A DNA stretch of 48,610 bases from Planctomycetota bacterium (GCA_024280855.1 JAJRPG010000090.1:1-48610); one strand, 5' to 3'; counted from the first letter of the stretch, positions 1-9,908 are shown. The notes: generated from the letters alone by a model not told the origin. Made by a program: numbers and translations.

Positions 1-1
1 G

Positions 2-2008
2 TATTACCCCTCATTTTCGCGCGACGGCAAACAAATTGTATACTCAACTTTCAGCGACTCAGGACTGGGGAGCGTGCGGGTCGTATCTGCTAACGGTGGC
101 GAAGGTCGTGTTATCTCGCATAAACCTGGCCATTATGTTCAACCTGTATTTTCACCAGATGGCAAGCAAGTTGCCTACCGCCGCATCGGGGCAGGGTATC
201 TAAGAAGCCCCACATGGTCGCAGGACAAAGGCGTTTATGTTGTCAATCTTCAAACCAAGAACACGCATCTCGTATGCAAGGACGGTTCATCACCTCAGTT
301 CGGCGCACGCAGCGACCGCCTTTTCCTAACCCGCATCAAGCGAGAAAAAGAAACTGCAAAGCGAAAACTCATTAGTTTAGACCTCGATGGCAGCGATGAG
401 CATACTCACTACAGCTCTGAAAATGCTACGGAGTTTCGTCTATCGCCAGACGGTCATTGGCTGGCATTCACAGAACGCTTCAACGCATACATCACCCCAT
501 TTGTGCCAACCGGACGAGAAGTTGACATTAGTCCTAAGAGCAAAGCCATCCCCACGGCCAAGGTCTCGCGCGATGCAGGACAATTTCTTCACTGGTCCGG
601 GGATAGTCAAAAACTTCATTGGACATTGGGACAGCAGCTTTTTACCCGCCAATTATACGAGGCGTTTAGCTTTATAGACGGCGCAGCTGACGAACTTCCG
701 GACCCTCCCGAAACCGGCATCAATATATCTTTCTCCTTCAAACATGACGCACCAAAAGGAAAAATCGCTTTTGTCGGCGGACGCATTATCACCATGAACG
801 CTGACGAAGTTATCGAAAACGGCGTCATTGTCGTTGATAAAAATCGCATTACCGCGATTGGGCCTCGCAACAAAGTGACTATTCCTAATGGCGCATTGAT
901 AATTGACATAACTGGCAAGACCGTTATGCCGGGCATTGTCGATGTCCACGCCCACGGCGCTCAAGGGACAAGCGGTTTTATCCCGCAGCAAAATTGGATG
1001 TCTTATTCGTCGCTGGCTTTTGGGACGACGACCATCCATGACCCATCCAATGACACGAACACTATTTTCGCAGCGGCAGAGTTAGCGAAAGCGGGCCTGA
1101 TTCGTGGCCCGAGAATTTTCTCTACCGGGACAATCCTTTATGGCGCGAAGTCGTCATTCAAAGCCGTCGTCAATGGCTTGAAGGATGCCCAATCGCATCT
1201 ACGTAGAATGAAAGCCGCCGGGGCTATTAGCGTGAAAAGTTATAATCAGCCAAGGCGCGATCAGCGTCAGCAAGTGATAACCGCTGCGCGTGAAATTGAT
1301 ATGATGGTCGTACCCGAAGGTGGATCATTGTTTCAACACAACATGACGATGATTGTCGATGGACATACCGGCGTCGAACACGCCATCCCCGTTGAACGAG
1401 CCTACAATGATGTCACGCAACTATGGTCAGGATCGCAAACGGGATACACGCCGACAATCGTCGTTGGGTATGGCGGCATTTGGGGTGAAAATTATTGGTA
1501 TCAACATACAAAAGTCTGGGCTAATGAGCGGCTGCAAACTTTTGTACCCAGGCTCGTCATTGATCCACCTTCGCGCCGACGCTTCTCCGCACCGATTGAG
1601 GAGTACAATCACATTCATATCGCGGAGTATTGCAAAACGCTCGTCGACGCTGGTGGCCATGTGCAACTCGGCGCTCACGGACAGATGGCTGGTCTCGCGG
1701 CTCATTGGGAACTCTGGTCTTTCGTGCAAGGCGGCATGACAGAGCTTCAGGCCATTCGCGCAGCTACGCTAGACGGGGCGCGGTATGTGGGTCTGGATGG
1801 CGATGTCGGCTCACTTGTGGTTGGCAAACTCGCAGACTTTCTTGTACTCGACAGCAATCCGCTGGATGACATTCGCCAATCAGAGAATATCCTATGGACG
1901 GTTATCAATGGCCGAGTGTTTGATGCGAAGACAATGAACGAAGCTGGCAACGAGCCACACAAACGAAAACCATTCTTCTGGGAGACTAATTACAGCAAAC
2001 TTCGTTGA
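2..2008 (+). CDS. TolB-propeller amidohydrolase, 5' end outside window
   Basis: The frame is already open at base 2, before the first possible start (GTG at 74), and the residues before that GTG continue a WD40/TolB-like repeat (PSFSRDGKQIVYST). The gene therefore begins upstream and about 668 codons are visible. The N-terminal part holds further propeller repeats (FSPDGKQVAYR, LSPDGHWLAFT). From about base 770 an amidohydrolase domain follows. It has the HxH metal motif VDVHAHGAQG, a Lys in AISVKSYNQP that fits the bridging carboxylated lysine, His in DGHTGVEH, the family block LGAHGQMAGLAAHWELW, and the C-terminal GKLADFLVLD. Relatives of this fused type are large, usually secreted, metal-dependent hydrolases of unknown substrate. 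I infer a periplasmic peptide or amide hydrolase. The family call is secure; the substrate and the presence of a signal peptide cannot be judged here. Confidence 0.9.
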   Translation, partial: YYPSFSRDGKQIVYSTFSDSGLGSVRVVSANGGEGRVISHKPGHYVQPVFSPDGKQVAYRRIGAGYLRSPTWSQDKGVYVVNLQTKNTHLVCKDGSSPQFGARSDRLFLTRIKREKETAKRKLISLDLDGSDEHTHYSSENATEFRLSPDGHWLAFTERFNAYITPFVPTGREVDISPKSKAIPTAKVSRDAGQFLHWSGDSQKLHWTLGQQLFTRQLYEAFSFIDGAADELPDPPETGINISFSFKHDAPKGKIAFVGGRIITMNADEVIENGVIVVDKNRITAIGPRNKVTIPNGALIIDITGKTVMPGIVDVHAHGAQGTSGFIPQQNWMSYSSLAFGTTTIHDPSNDTNTIFAAAELAKAGLIRGPRIFSTGTILYGAKSSFKAVVNGLKDAQSHLRRMKAAGAISVKSYNQPRRDQRQQVITAAREIDMMVVPEGGSLFQHNMTMIVDGHTGVEHAIPVERAYNDVTQLWSGSQTGYTPTIVVGYGGIWGENYWYQHTKVWANERLQTFVPRLVIDPPSRRRFSAPIEEYNHIHIAEYCKTLVDAGGHVQLGAHGQMAGLAAHWELWSFVQGGMTELQAIRAATLDGARYVGLDGDVGSLVVGKLADFLVLDSNPLDDIRQSENILWTVINGRVFDAKTMNEAGNEPHKRKPFFWETNYSKLR

Positions 2009-2081
2009 TAGCCAGAATTATTTGTTGAGGGTTGCCCCGCTAGGCATTTATCAAAAACGGCTCTCTTGCACCCACGCCCCA

Positions 2082-2108
2082 TTGTGCGTTCGCACAACTC
2101 CTTGTTTT
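2082..2108 (+). terminator. possible Rho-independent terminator after the amidohydrolase
   Basis: TTGTGCG-TT-CGCACAA forms a perfect 7-bp stem at 2082-2097, followed by CTCCTTGTTTT. The T-run is short and the loop is only two bases, so this is a weak candidate. It lies about 75 bp after the stop codon of the gene upstream. Confidence 0.3.
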
Positions 2109-2275
2109 ACAATAGGTTACGATTGCCTTGCTCAAGTCCGTTCATAGGCTATCCGACATACCCATGACGCAATAGCGCCGATTCCAATCGCGATGAGGCC
2201 AAGTTAGTTTCCAGCATATCATCGCGCGAACATAGACAGTCACTAAAGACTTTGTCTCACAGAAAGGAAAAGGCT

Positions 2276-2350
2276 ATGAAACTCATTCAAATGATCATCG
2301 ACCTGCTCGAAGGTTTCGTCCCACTGATTTCTTTAGGCATGGAAGGCTAA
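2276..2350 (+). CDS. tiny amphipathic/hydrophobic peptide (24 aa)
   Basis: This is a 24-codon ORF starting MKLIQMIIDLLEG. It is preceded by AAAGGA at 2263-2268 with a 7-nt spacer to the ATG, which is a near-ideal ribosome binding site. The peptide is mostly Ile, Leu, Met, Phe and Val, with scattered K, D and E that could give one amphipathic helix. I know no family for it. It lies 54 bp before a second small ORF that also has a strong Shine-Dalgarno site, so the two may be co-transcribed. Small membrane-active peptide or type I toxin-like are possible roles, but these rest on composition only. A chance ORF is the main alternative. Confidence 0.4.
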   Translation: MKLIQMIIDLLEGFVPLISLGMEG

Positions 2351-2404
2351 CAGGCATTTTTATTAGGCCAAGTTTTCGATGCTAAATCTTAAGGAGTTAA
2401 CGAG

Positions 2405-2527
2405 ATGAATTACCCATTGACTACCAACGAGGTGATTATATTACGATGGGCCGGTCGCGTGTTTCCTACGATGGCTATTGCCATTATCGCGGCACTTAGT
2501 AGTTTGTCGCTCTCTTGGGCTGGATAG
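2405..2527 (+). CDS. small single-pass membrane peptide (40 aa)
   Basis: This is a 40-codon ORF with a textbook AAGGAG at 2391-2396, 8 nt before the ATG. The sequence has a polar N-terminus (MNYPLTTNEV), basic residues (LRWAGR), then a hydrophobic stretch of about 20 residues (FPTMAIAIIAALSSLSLSWA). This suggests one membrane span or an uncleaved signal anchor. Its last 32 bases overlap, on the other strand, the 3' end of the kinase gene. It follows the 24-aa ORF on the same strand. No family was recognised. The support is the ribosome binding site plus the TM-like composition. Confidence 0.4.
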   Translation: MNYPLTTNEVIILRWAGRVFPTMAIAIIAALSSLSLSWAG

Positions 2528-4988
2528 TCAACGTATCGTCTAGTGCCGAGCATATGTCATTCACGCTGTGACGTTTGCGATCGAGTATCCGATGTCGGTT
2601 GCGAACAAATTCAACCCACAGCGCCCCTGACATAGGCCCCAATAACGCAAAGCAAGCCATACTGGCATGCACACCCGTAAAGCTTTCGCTAATCACAAAC
2701 AACGCGAAGCTTACACCCGCCCCAAGCATGACCACCGCATGAAGTCGATGCCGCCATTTATCCGAATCAAAAAACGGCCTGCGTGCCAGACGAATAGGTA
2801 TGAGGCATCCAACCGTAGCGATCAGCAACATGAGCGGGAATGCCGCACCCATGGGTGGGAAAGCCGCTCGATAATATCGCCGGTGCAAGAGCGAGGTCAT
2901 AACGTCGGCTTGCAGATAAACGCCGGGCACATCCTTAATAATGCCCTGACTATACTTCGCAGCATGCCGATCAGCAGCTAAGCCCCATCTCGGGTTACGT
3001 AAATCTCCGATGATAACCAGCTTGCCAGCGACCATCTCTGATATCATATTCTCCTCCGCTTGGAGAAGAGACTCGTACGCAATAGTGCGAGATTCCCACG
3101 ACGCGGGTTCATGCAGGGGGCAGGTCAGGCTATACAGCAAATCCCCTTTTTGTACGCCTGGACCATCGACCTGACTATGCATCGATTTCGTAATTTGGAT
3201 GATATCGCGTTCCCGTAGATAATGGCTAGGCCCGGTTTGATATAACATCGAAAGTTTTCGATCGTGCGAATTTGCTTCTACGTCCAGGACCGCGCGAGGG
3301 TGAAGCACCGATGACAAAGCCGTTAAAGAAAGCGTAGGAACCGTCACGCCATCTTGACGACGCACGGCTAGCACAAACTCACCTTCACGTTTGACCATAT
3401 CCCTCGCTACGATCGCGCCGTGCCTGAGTTTATCGCCTAACATGCGTTGCAACGTAGCGCTAAGTTCCGGACGACCCTTTTCGTCATAATTTTTAGTCGC
3501 CAAGATGACGGGGATACCAGCTTCATCCATGCGCAAGATCGCTTTAGCTAGCACCTGATCGCCGGGCTGATCGGATCGAAAATAGTAATCCCACACCACT
3601 GCGACTGGCCGGGCGGATCTTATCTTATCCAGAAAATGACCATGAACGCCACGCCAACTTCGGATGTTATTCGTAACGCCAACCATGCCCTGATCTTGAG
3701 CGTATGATTCTACGGCTTCGATCGTCTCATCAAATACACCGACAATCACGATACTATCTTGAGGATTAAGCGGCGCAGTGCTGCTTGACGCTTGCAGTTT
3801 AGAGCCAAGATACGCAGTGCCATCCACTTGCCATCGCACGTCAAATAAATAAGTTGACGCCCAAATCGTAAGCCCCACGAAAGCAACAAACACCGCCGCA
3901 AACCCCCACCGAGATTTCGTGGCTGCACCTATGGCTAATCTGCGCAAGCGATATCCCAATGTTAACGGCTTCGTGCGAATTCGATCACCTCGGCAGTAAG
4001 ATTTGAGATCATCAGCTAACGTCTGCACGGAACTGAGTCGAGAGGTTCGTTCCCAGGTTAAACACCTTTCGATTAAAATACGAAGCTCGCGCGGACGATC
4101 AACATCCTGCAATTCGGGCATGCGTGGTAACTGCTTTCGAATCCGTTCGAGCAAGGCCTCCTGCGGCGACTGGTCTGGCGTAGCGGCTAGCGGGTAAGGA
4201 TAATCTCCATCGGTGGATATTTCAAAAAGCATCACACCTAAAGACCAAATATCACTACGCTCGTCGATCGTCCCGCTCACACCACCCCACGCCTGCTCAG
4301 GAGACATGTACTTCAACGTACCAAGCACATCACCAAGATGGGTAATCGTTTGACGAATAGAGCTACTCCATCCCGTGGCGTCAATACTGCAAATGCCAAA
4401 ATCCAATATGTGCGGATTCCCGTCTTGGTCGATAATGATATTGCGGGGCTTGAGGTCACGATGAACCACCCCCACGCGATGCGCATCCCCCACGGCTTGG
4501 CACACACGTTGAAATATGGTTAATTTTTCAATTAAGGTTTCGCACTGCTCAGCTAGATATTCGTCGAGGTGCGTACCGTTGACGTGATCCATCACATAAT
4601 ACTGTGTGTCGTTGACAGTGCCAGACTCAAGACACTTTACGATCCACGGAGATTCGATTCGTTCGAGAACATTTATTTCCCGGTCGAAACGCTCCCGCTC
4701 CATATCGCCCAGCGCGCTCAATACTTTCAAGGCTACCACCCTCGGCTGCCCCTTCATCCACCAGGCTTTGTACACCACGCCAAACCGACCACGGCCAATC
4801 TCTTTGACGATGCGGCAATCCTTGATTTCCGGCAGCATGGATTCTCGACCCAGCTCGAAATACTGCTGCAAACAGGCGCGACATCGAGATAAATGCTGAT
4901 CTAAATCAGCGCTCCGCTGTGTGCCCAGCCGATCCTTGGCATAGGCTGCGATCGCTTCGATATCCGGACATTGTTTGTACGCTGCCAT
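2496..4988 (-). CDS. Ser/Thr protein kinase with N-terminal zinc finger and C-terminal CHASE2 sensor
   Basis: The 830-aa protein phosphorylates proteins on Ser/Thr in response to an extracytoplasmic cue. Residues 32-39 (HLSRCRAC) match the HxxxCxxC core of anti-sigma zinc-finger domains. The kinase domain runs from about 58 to 330: glycine loop GRGRFGVV near 65-72, catalytic Lys88 in VALK, HRDLKPRN with Asp178, DFG at 196-198, and MSPEQAW in the activation segment. All key residues are present, so it should be active. A TM segment lies near 361-378. It is followed by an external CHASE2-like domain (about 385-650; SIVIVGVFDETIEAV) and two or three C-terminal TM helices. This layout is typical of planctomycete Hanks-type kinases. 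The gene stands alone. The signal sensed and the targets are unknown. Confidence 0.93.
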   Translation of the reverse strand: MAAYKQCPDIEAIAAYAKDRLGTQRSADLDQHLSRCRACLQQYFELGRESMLPEIKDCRIVKEIGRGRFGVVYKAWWMKGQPRVVALKVLSALGDMERERFDREINVLERIESPWIVKCLESGTVNDTQYYVMDHVNGTHLDEYLAEQCETLIEKLTIFQRVCQAVGDAHRVGVVHRDLKPRNIIIDQDGNPHILDFGICSIDATGWSSSIRQTITHLGDVLGTLKYMSPEQAWGGVSGTIDERSDIWSLGVMLFEISTDGDYPYPLAATPDQSPQEALLERIRKQLPRMPELQDVDRPRELRILIERCLTWERTSRLSSVQTLADDLKSYCRGDRIRTKPLTLGYRLRRLAIGAATKSRWGFAAVFVAFVGLTIWASTYLFDVRWQVDGTAYLGSKLQASSSTAPLNPQDSIVIVGVFDETIEAVESYAQDQGMVGVTNNIRSWRGVHGHFLDKIRSARPVAVVWDYYFRSDQPGDQVLAKAILRMDEAGIPVILATKNYDEKGRPELSATLQRMLGDKLRHGAIVARDMVKREGEFVLAVRRQDGVTVPTLSLTALSSVLHPRAVLDVEANSHDRKLSMLYQTGPSHYLRERDIIQITKSMHSQVDGPGVQKGDLLYSLTCPLHEPASWESRTIAYESLLQAEENMISEMVAGKLVIIGDLRNPRWGLAADRHAAKYSQGIIKDVPGVYLQADVMTSLLHRRYYRAAFPPMGAAFPLMLLIATVGCLIPIRLARRPFFDSDKWRHRLHAVVMLGAGVSFALFVISESFTGVHASMACFALLGPMSGALWVEFVRNRHRILDRKRHSVNDICSALDDTLTIQPKRATNY

Positions 4989-5223
4989 GGCAACATTCCG
5001 AGGTTTGTCTACTCATCCAAAACGAATATCTCTCGACTAGGCATCCTGTGGCGCTCACGAAAACTATAAATTTTTCGCTTGAATCAGTATCGGCGTTATA
5101 GGTTAAACACGATCACGGAATCCGGGCGTGGGTCACAGCATCCCCCCTATCTCCCCCGAATCCCCACCAGGCAACACTGCGACTTCATTAATTGTATTTG
5201 CAGGAAAATTCGTCGCAGCCCCA

Positions 5224-6693
5224 TCATAGCAACGAGGCAAGTTTGCGCTTGAGGACTTTCCCCGTAGGGCCTGTGGGCAGGTTCTCGCTAATGATGATAC
5301 GACGGGGAACTTTGAAGCCGGCGAGTTTTTGTCTGGCGTAAATTTTCAGCGCCCCCTCATCGACGCTCTTGTCGGGCGAAAGAACCACAAACGCGATGGC
5401 CACTTCACCGCGAAGGTCATCCGGCTGCCCAATAACTGCGGCTTGCAGAACTGAGTCGTGTGATTCTAGTACATCCTCTATTTCTCGCGGGAATACATTC
5501 TCGCCTCCCACAATTATCATATCTTTGACCCGCCCTGTGATGGAAAGAAAACCATCGACGTCGAGTTGGCCAATATCGCCGGTCAGATACCAGCCATCTT
5601 TCGTGAAAACCTTATCCGTTTCCTCCGGACGTTTGTAATAGCCTTTCATAACGCCCGGACCTTGAACTTGAATCTCGCCATCTGCGCACGCGGGGCAAAG
5701 CTGGCTGTCCTCTTTGACGATTTGAATTTTCGTTTGAGGTATTACCTTGCCAACGGTTCGCTCACGATAATGCGCATCGGAGCAGATACACACCACGGGC
5801 GACGTTTCAGTTAAGCCATACCCTTCAAAGAGGCGCAAGTTATAGCGATCGAGAAATGCTTTTCGCACCGTGTCAGGTAATGGCTCACCGCCACTGATTA
5901 CAATTCGGACAGACTCAAACGTCGCAGCAGTGCTAGACTTTGTGCGCAACAGCGCGGCGTACATACTGGGAATAGCCATTAATATGGTGATGCGTTGTTT
6001 GGCAACAGTGCGAACAACAACGGCCGGACTAAAACGTGGCACGGCATAAACACAAGCTCCCATGTACATGGGCACTAACACGGTCGCAGTCAAACCAAAA
6101 ATATGGAACGGCGGTAACACATTAAGAAATCGCTGCTGCGGATCAATGTCGAGCGCGGCTATAGTGTTCTTGCAATTGGAAGCCAGGTTGCGATGGGTAA
6201 GTTCAACTCCCTTTGGCTGACCTGTCGTACCAGAGGTGTACAAAATCAACGCAGTGTCATCAGGCGAAACATCAGGCAATGCAGGTCGAGGCGTTATACT
6301 CGCCCACAGCATTCCACGCTTTAGAGGAAGGTCTTCGAGGTACACGGCGCGTACTGGCAACTTAGAAATCAACTCACTGAAATGTCGAACAGTCATGACG
6401 ACATCAAGCTCAGCATCTTTGACAATCGTGGCTAACTCATCACTGGCCAAAAGGAAATTGAGTGGCACGGCCTTTCGTTTGGCCCAAAGCACACCGAGAA
6501 AAACCGCTGGAAACATGCTGGACGCGGGCAACATAATACCGATACGATCACAATCAGTAAGACGGCTGATCGTGCGTTTCATGACGACGGCGAGCTTGAG
6601 AACTTGGCCATAGGTAAGCTGCCGACTAGCGTCCTCGACCGCGACGACACTTTTCAGGCGTGAGATAATCTCAACTATTTCGCGTAGCAACAC
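5224..6693 (-). CDS. AMP-dependent acyl-CoA synthetase (ligase)
   Basis: This 489-aa member of the ANL superfamily would activate a carboxylic acid, probably a fatty acid, with ATP to an acyl-adenylate and then to acyl-CoA in the cytoplasm. The nucleotide-binding motif YTSGTTGQPKG is at 152-162. The A5 motif YGLTETSP lies near 300, the TGD and GR motifs (GWYLTGDIG, SITGRVKDMIIVGGENVFP) follow, and the C-terminal lysine motif PTGPTGKVLKRKL is intact. The protein is slightly shorter than typical long-chain FadD enzymes. The start is GTG with GGAG about 10 nt upstream; the nearby ATG at 6703 is out of frame. It is a single gene, divergent from the TPR gene at 6957. Chain-length preference cannot be told from the sequence. 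Confidence 0.9.
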   Translation of the reverse strand: MLLREIVEIISRLKSVVAVEDASRQLTYGQVLKLAVVMKRTISRLTDCDRIGIMLPASSMFPAVFLGVLWAKRKAVPLNFLLASDELATIVKDAELDVVMTVRHFSELISKLPVRAVYLEDLPLKRGMLWASITPRPALPDVSPDDTALILYTSGTTGQPKGVELTHRNLASNCKNTIAALDIDPQQRFLNVLPPFHIFGLTATVLVPMYMGACVYAVPRFSPAVVVRTVAKQRITILMAIPSMYAALLRTKSSTAATFESVRIVISGGEPLPDTVRKAFLDRYNLRLFEGYGLTETSPVVCICSDAHYRERTVGKVIPQTKIQIVKEDSQLCPACADGEIQVQGPGVMKGYYKRPEETDKVFTKDGWYLTGDIGQLDVDGFLSITGRVKDMIIVGGENVFPREIEDVLESHDSVLQAAVIGQPDDLRGEVAIAFVVLSPDKSVDEGALKIYARQKLAGFKVPRRIIISENLPTGPTGKVLKRKLASLL

Positions 6694-6956
6694 AGTGCGG
6701 CATCTCCGTTAATTCCACGAGCCTGCGAGCTTAGGGCCATTAAAGAATACTGTCCATCCAGGTCAAGCGAAAGCGACTTCTTGCCAGGACGTTTCCCGCA
6801 GCCTACCGCCTATCGTCCCATATTTCTCATCATTTCAGCATCATCGCTAACTTATAGCCGTGATTCTAAGTCCTGATAGATAACGGCCCATGTGTCACTA
6901 TCCGATATATCTTTCGCCTGACATCTTTCGGAACGGTATCCGTAGAGGACAGTTTA

Positions 6957-8165
6957 ATGAATGCTCAGAACAACACACAACAACACCAGGATAGTTCTAC
7001 CCAGCAGCGCAGCCAACGGCTCGCAGATTTGCTGCGTACACACTACGAAGCCTCCAGAAACATTCGTCGTGGCGTTTGCATGCTCAATGGCGGCATGTAC
7101 GAGCAAGCTCAAGCCGCGTTCCAAGAAGCATCGCAACAAGGATGCGCAAACCGCTCGCTCCCCTCTTTTCTAGCCGCTTGCCTGATTGGAAACGGACATC
7201 TCCGAGACGCCACGCAACATTTCGCGGACATGGTAGCTGACGACGAAACTAATACTCACGCCCAGATAAGACTCGCCCTTGCTTTGTGGGCTGGCGGGAA
7301 TCAAGACGAAGCTATCCTTTCACTCAGAGAAGCCATACGCTGTGACCGCGAAAATGCGGAACTACATTTTCAACTAGGCACGCTTCTAACAAGTATGGAT
7401 CGAATTGAAGAGGCAGAGTTACGTTTTACGCAGGCCTTTACGCTTCAAAAAGATTACGCCCAGGCTTACGTCAGCCTAGCTATGTGCTGCGGCGTTCGGC
7501 AAGCGCCGATTGAAGCCGTGAAACATTTGAAACAAGCGCAATCGATCAGACCCTTTGACGCCCGCATCGGAATGCTTCTCACGCAGGCAATTCGCGCGGT
7601 TCAACAGCAAGGACTTTCGATGTCGGTTCACGCAAACATGCCCATAGAGGACCATATTGACGATCAAGACGGTATTGATTTACTTTCGCGCGTCATCGAA
7701 CAAGAGCCGGATTTCGTCAATGCTTTTTTGTCGATCCCTTTCGACCAGATAGACGCCAATATATTTTCCATGCTGCTATTGACCATTCGTGTAGCCTTAG
7801 AACGTCAGCCTGAACATGCTGAGCTTCATTATCATTGCTGCCAGGTACTCGAACGTCTTGGTCGATCGCAGGAAGCCATCAACGAAGGCGAACGCGCAAT
7901 CACCCTCGACCAACAACACACTAAAGCACTGATTCGTCTTGCTTATCTGTATCGTGCGACCAACAGAAGCCAGGACGGCGCATCGCGTCTGGAACAGGCC
8001 ATCGAACATGGCGCAGACTACGCCGACGTGCATGTGCTGCTGGGACATTTGTATCGTGACTGTGGACGCTTGGATCGCGCGCGTACATCTTACGAGCGAG
8101 CGTTAGCGATCAATGACAATTATGTCGAAGCGCAACAAGCTTTGACTTCATTAGCTACGCAATAA
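6957..8165 (+). CDS. TPR-repeat protein (402 aa)
   Basis: This soluble-looking protein is made almost wholly of tetratricopeptide repeats. Helical pairs with the TPR pattern are visible in ENAELHFQLGTLLTSMDRIEEAE, ALIRLAYLYRATNRSQDG and VHVLLGHLYRDCGRLDRARTSYERALAINDNYVEA (shown in parts). There is no signal peptide or TM segment. TPR proteins are scaffolds for protein-protein contacts, and nothing shows a catalytic role. A second TPR gene starts 15 bp after its stop on the same strand, so the two very likely form an operon. The partner and pathway are unknown. Confidence 0.85.
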   Translation: MNAQNNTQQHQDSSTQQRSQRLADLLRTHYEASRNIRRGVCMLNGGMYEQAQAAFQEASQQGCANRSLPSFLAACLIGNGHLRDATQHFADMVADDETNTHAQIRLALALWAGGNQDEAILSLREAIRCDRENAELHFQLGTLLTSMDRIEEAELRFTQAFTLQKDYAQAYVSLAMCCGVRQAPIEAVKHLKQAQSIRPFDARIGMLLTQAIRAVQQQGLSMSVHANMPIEDHIDDQDGIDLLSRVIEQEPDFVNAFLSIPFDQIDANIFSMLLLTIRVALERQPEHAELHYHCCQVLERLGRSQEAINEGERAITLDQQHTKALIRLAYLYRATNRSQDGASRLEQAIEHGADYADVHVLLGHLYRDCGRLDRARTSYERALAINDNYVEAQQALTSLATQ

Positions 8166-8180
8166 AATTCGGCGAATTAT

Positions 8181-9866
8181 ATGTCATTTTTGTTAGAGAT
8201 ATTGGGCCGCGGCTTAATCAGCGAGCTTTCTGTAGTCTTCGATGAAGACCTGCAAAATAGTGCCGGTGCGCCGAGTCCTCAGAATTTCCCCGACGCGGCT
8301 GAAGCCTCACACCTGTCATCGAATGCTGCTGACATGGACGACCCTACGGGCATAGCTGTTTCTCATCTGCTTCGCTCAGACTATTCGCTAGCCTTCGAGC
8401 TATTTTCAGACATCCTGGAACAGCAACCTCATAACATAACTGCCAGAATCGGACTGGCCTGTGCTTGTGACGAAATCGGCATGCCAGCGGACGCAATCGA
8501 TCTGCTTGAAGAAGTCGTCACAAGACAAGACGATCACGCCATTGCGTGGTTTGCCCTGGGATTTTGTCACGAAAAGTCCGCCCAAATCGAACAGGCAATC
8601 GCCGCTTACGAAAATGCCATCGACATTGCACCTGAATTGCGCAATGCTCATGAACGCCTAGCTGCGATTTATCTCAAACTCGACAACGTGGACATGGCTA
8701 TCACCCACTACGAACACATTTGCTGGTGCGTCCCTGGCGAAATTGAATCTGCGATCACGCTGGCGAATTTGTACATCCAGGCAGAACGACATGAAGATGC
8801 CATTCAGAAGTTCGAGCAAGTCCTAGCGCTAGACCCGGACAATTGGGAAGCCCAACAGGATTGCGTAAACGCCTTCGCTGACGCGGGCAGGCAACATGAA
8901 GCCATACAATTGCTTGAAGAGATGGTCAACCAACATCCAAACAGCGCCGAGCAATACATTCGTTTGGGAGATATGTACAAAACAGTTGGCCGACATGATG
9001 AATCACTGCGAGCTTATGAAAATGCATTAACCAACAATCCGGAATATCTGGAAGCAGCCATCAAAACAGGACGGGGACAACTACAGGCAGGCCGTTTTAT
9101 TGAATCAATCCGATCGTATAGTCGAGCCGTTGACATAAATGATCGCTTCGTGACTGCTTATGTCGGGCTTGGCATTGCGCAGCAGGCAGCCGGATTAGAG
9201 CGGAATGCCTCAGAAAGTTTCGACCTAGCCGCAGAAATTGAGCCTAACAGCACCCTCTTATTCAGCGAAACAGCTAGGTTGCAATTGGAATGCGTCGCGG
9301 CTCAGCAGATGAATGAATACCTATCACCAGAAAATATAGCTAGGGGGAAAACGCATGGTACGTCTCAGGTAGACAATATGTTGGATCAGCAAATCGCCAA
9401 AATCCAGCAAACACTCCAACACCGCCCCAATTACGCAGATCTGCACTACCGATTAGCTCAACTGCTGCAACACCGGGGCGATATACGTTCAGCTATAGAA
9501 GCCTATCGCCAGGCAATTTTGATAAACCCCAGTTACCTGAATGCTTTAACCAAGTTGGGCATCGCCCTCCGCGAAATTGGCGAGCAGGAAGAAGCCATCG
9601 AAACTTTCCAACAAGCACTAAACCTTGAGCCACAAGCCGTAGAGCTTCATTACCAATTAGGATTAATTTTTGCTGATCGACAACAGTTCGCAGCGTCAAT
9701 AGAAAAGTTCGAGCGAGCGGTCGAAGGCGACCCGGAAAATGAAGACTATATCGCGAATTTAGCCTTATCGTTACAAGACATGGGTTTAATGGATCGAGCG
9801 ACAGCTAGCTGGCAAATCGCTGCAGACATTAACGAAATGGATGGTTCGCTAACTTCGCAGCGATAA
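8181..9866 (+). CDS. TPR-repeat protein (561 aa)
   Basis: This large TPR protein is probably co-transcribed with the TPR gene 15 bp upstream. The first 70 residues are low in repeat character. From there on, 34-residue units recur (AIAWFALGFCHEKSAQIEQAIAAYENAIDI; ALTKLGIALREIGEQEEAIETFQQALNLEP, shown in part). A linker near residues 385-415 splits the array into two blocks. No signal peptide, TM segment or catalytic domain is seen. It starts at ATG 8181 with only a weak purine-rich site upstream, which suggests translational coupling to the previous gene. A scaffold role is inferred. Confidence 0.85.
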   Translation: MSFLLEILGRGLISELSVVFDEDLQNSAGAPSPQNFPDAAEASHLSSNAADMDDPTGIAVSHLLRSDYSLAFELFSDILEQQPHNITARIGLACACDEIGMPADAIDLLEEVVTRQDDHAIAWFALGFCHEKSAQIEQAIAAYENAIDIAPELRNAHERLAAIYLKLDNVDMAITHYEHICWCVPGEIESAITLANLYIQAERHEDAIQKFEQVLALDPDNWEAQQDCVNAFADAGRQHEAIQLLEEMVNQHPNSAEQYIRLGDMYKTVGRHDESLRAYENALTNNPEYLEAAIKTGRGQLQAGRFIESIRSYSRAVDINDRFVTAYVGLGIAQQAAGLERNASESFDLAAEIEPNSTLLFSETARLQLECVAAQQMNEYLSPENIARGKTHGTSQVDNMLDQQIAKIQQTLQHRPNYADLHYRLAQLLQHRGDIRSAIEAYRQAILINPSYLNALTKLGIALREIGEQEEAIETFQQALNLEPQAVELHYQLGLIFADRQQFAASIEKFERAVEGDPENEDYIANLALSLQDMGLMDRATASWQIAADINEMDGSLTSQR

Positions 9867-9908
9867 AAATTTTAGTGCCTAACTGATAACACCATTCATC
9901 TAAAAAAT

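Noticed and set aside
2115-2210. Hydrophobic stop-to-stop frame on the minus strand downstream of the amidohydrolase
   Set aside because: It has no start codon or ribosome binding site.
8181-9866. Frequent TAGC/GCTA words and Leu-Ala pairs written TTA/CTA-GCN (6 of 8 in the 561-aa TPR gene)
   Set aside because: In feoB only 6 of 14 Leu-Ala pairs follow this, so it may be ordinary codon-pair or composition bias; a genome-wide count would be needed.
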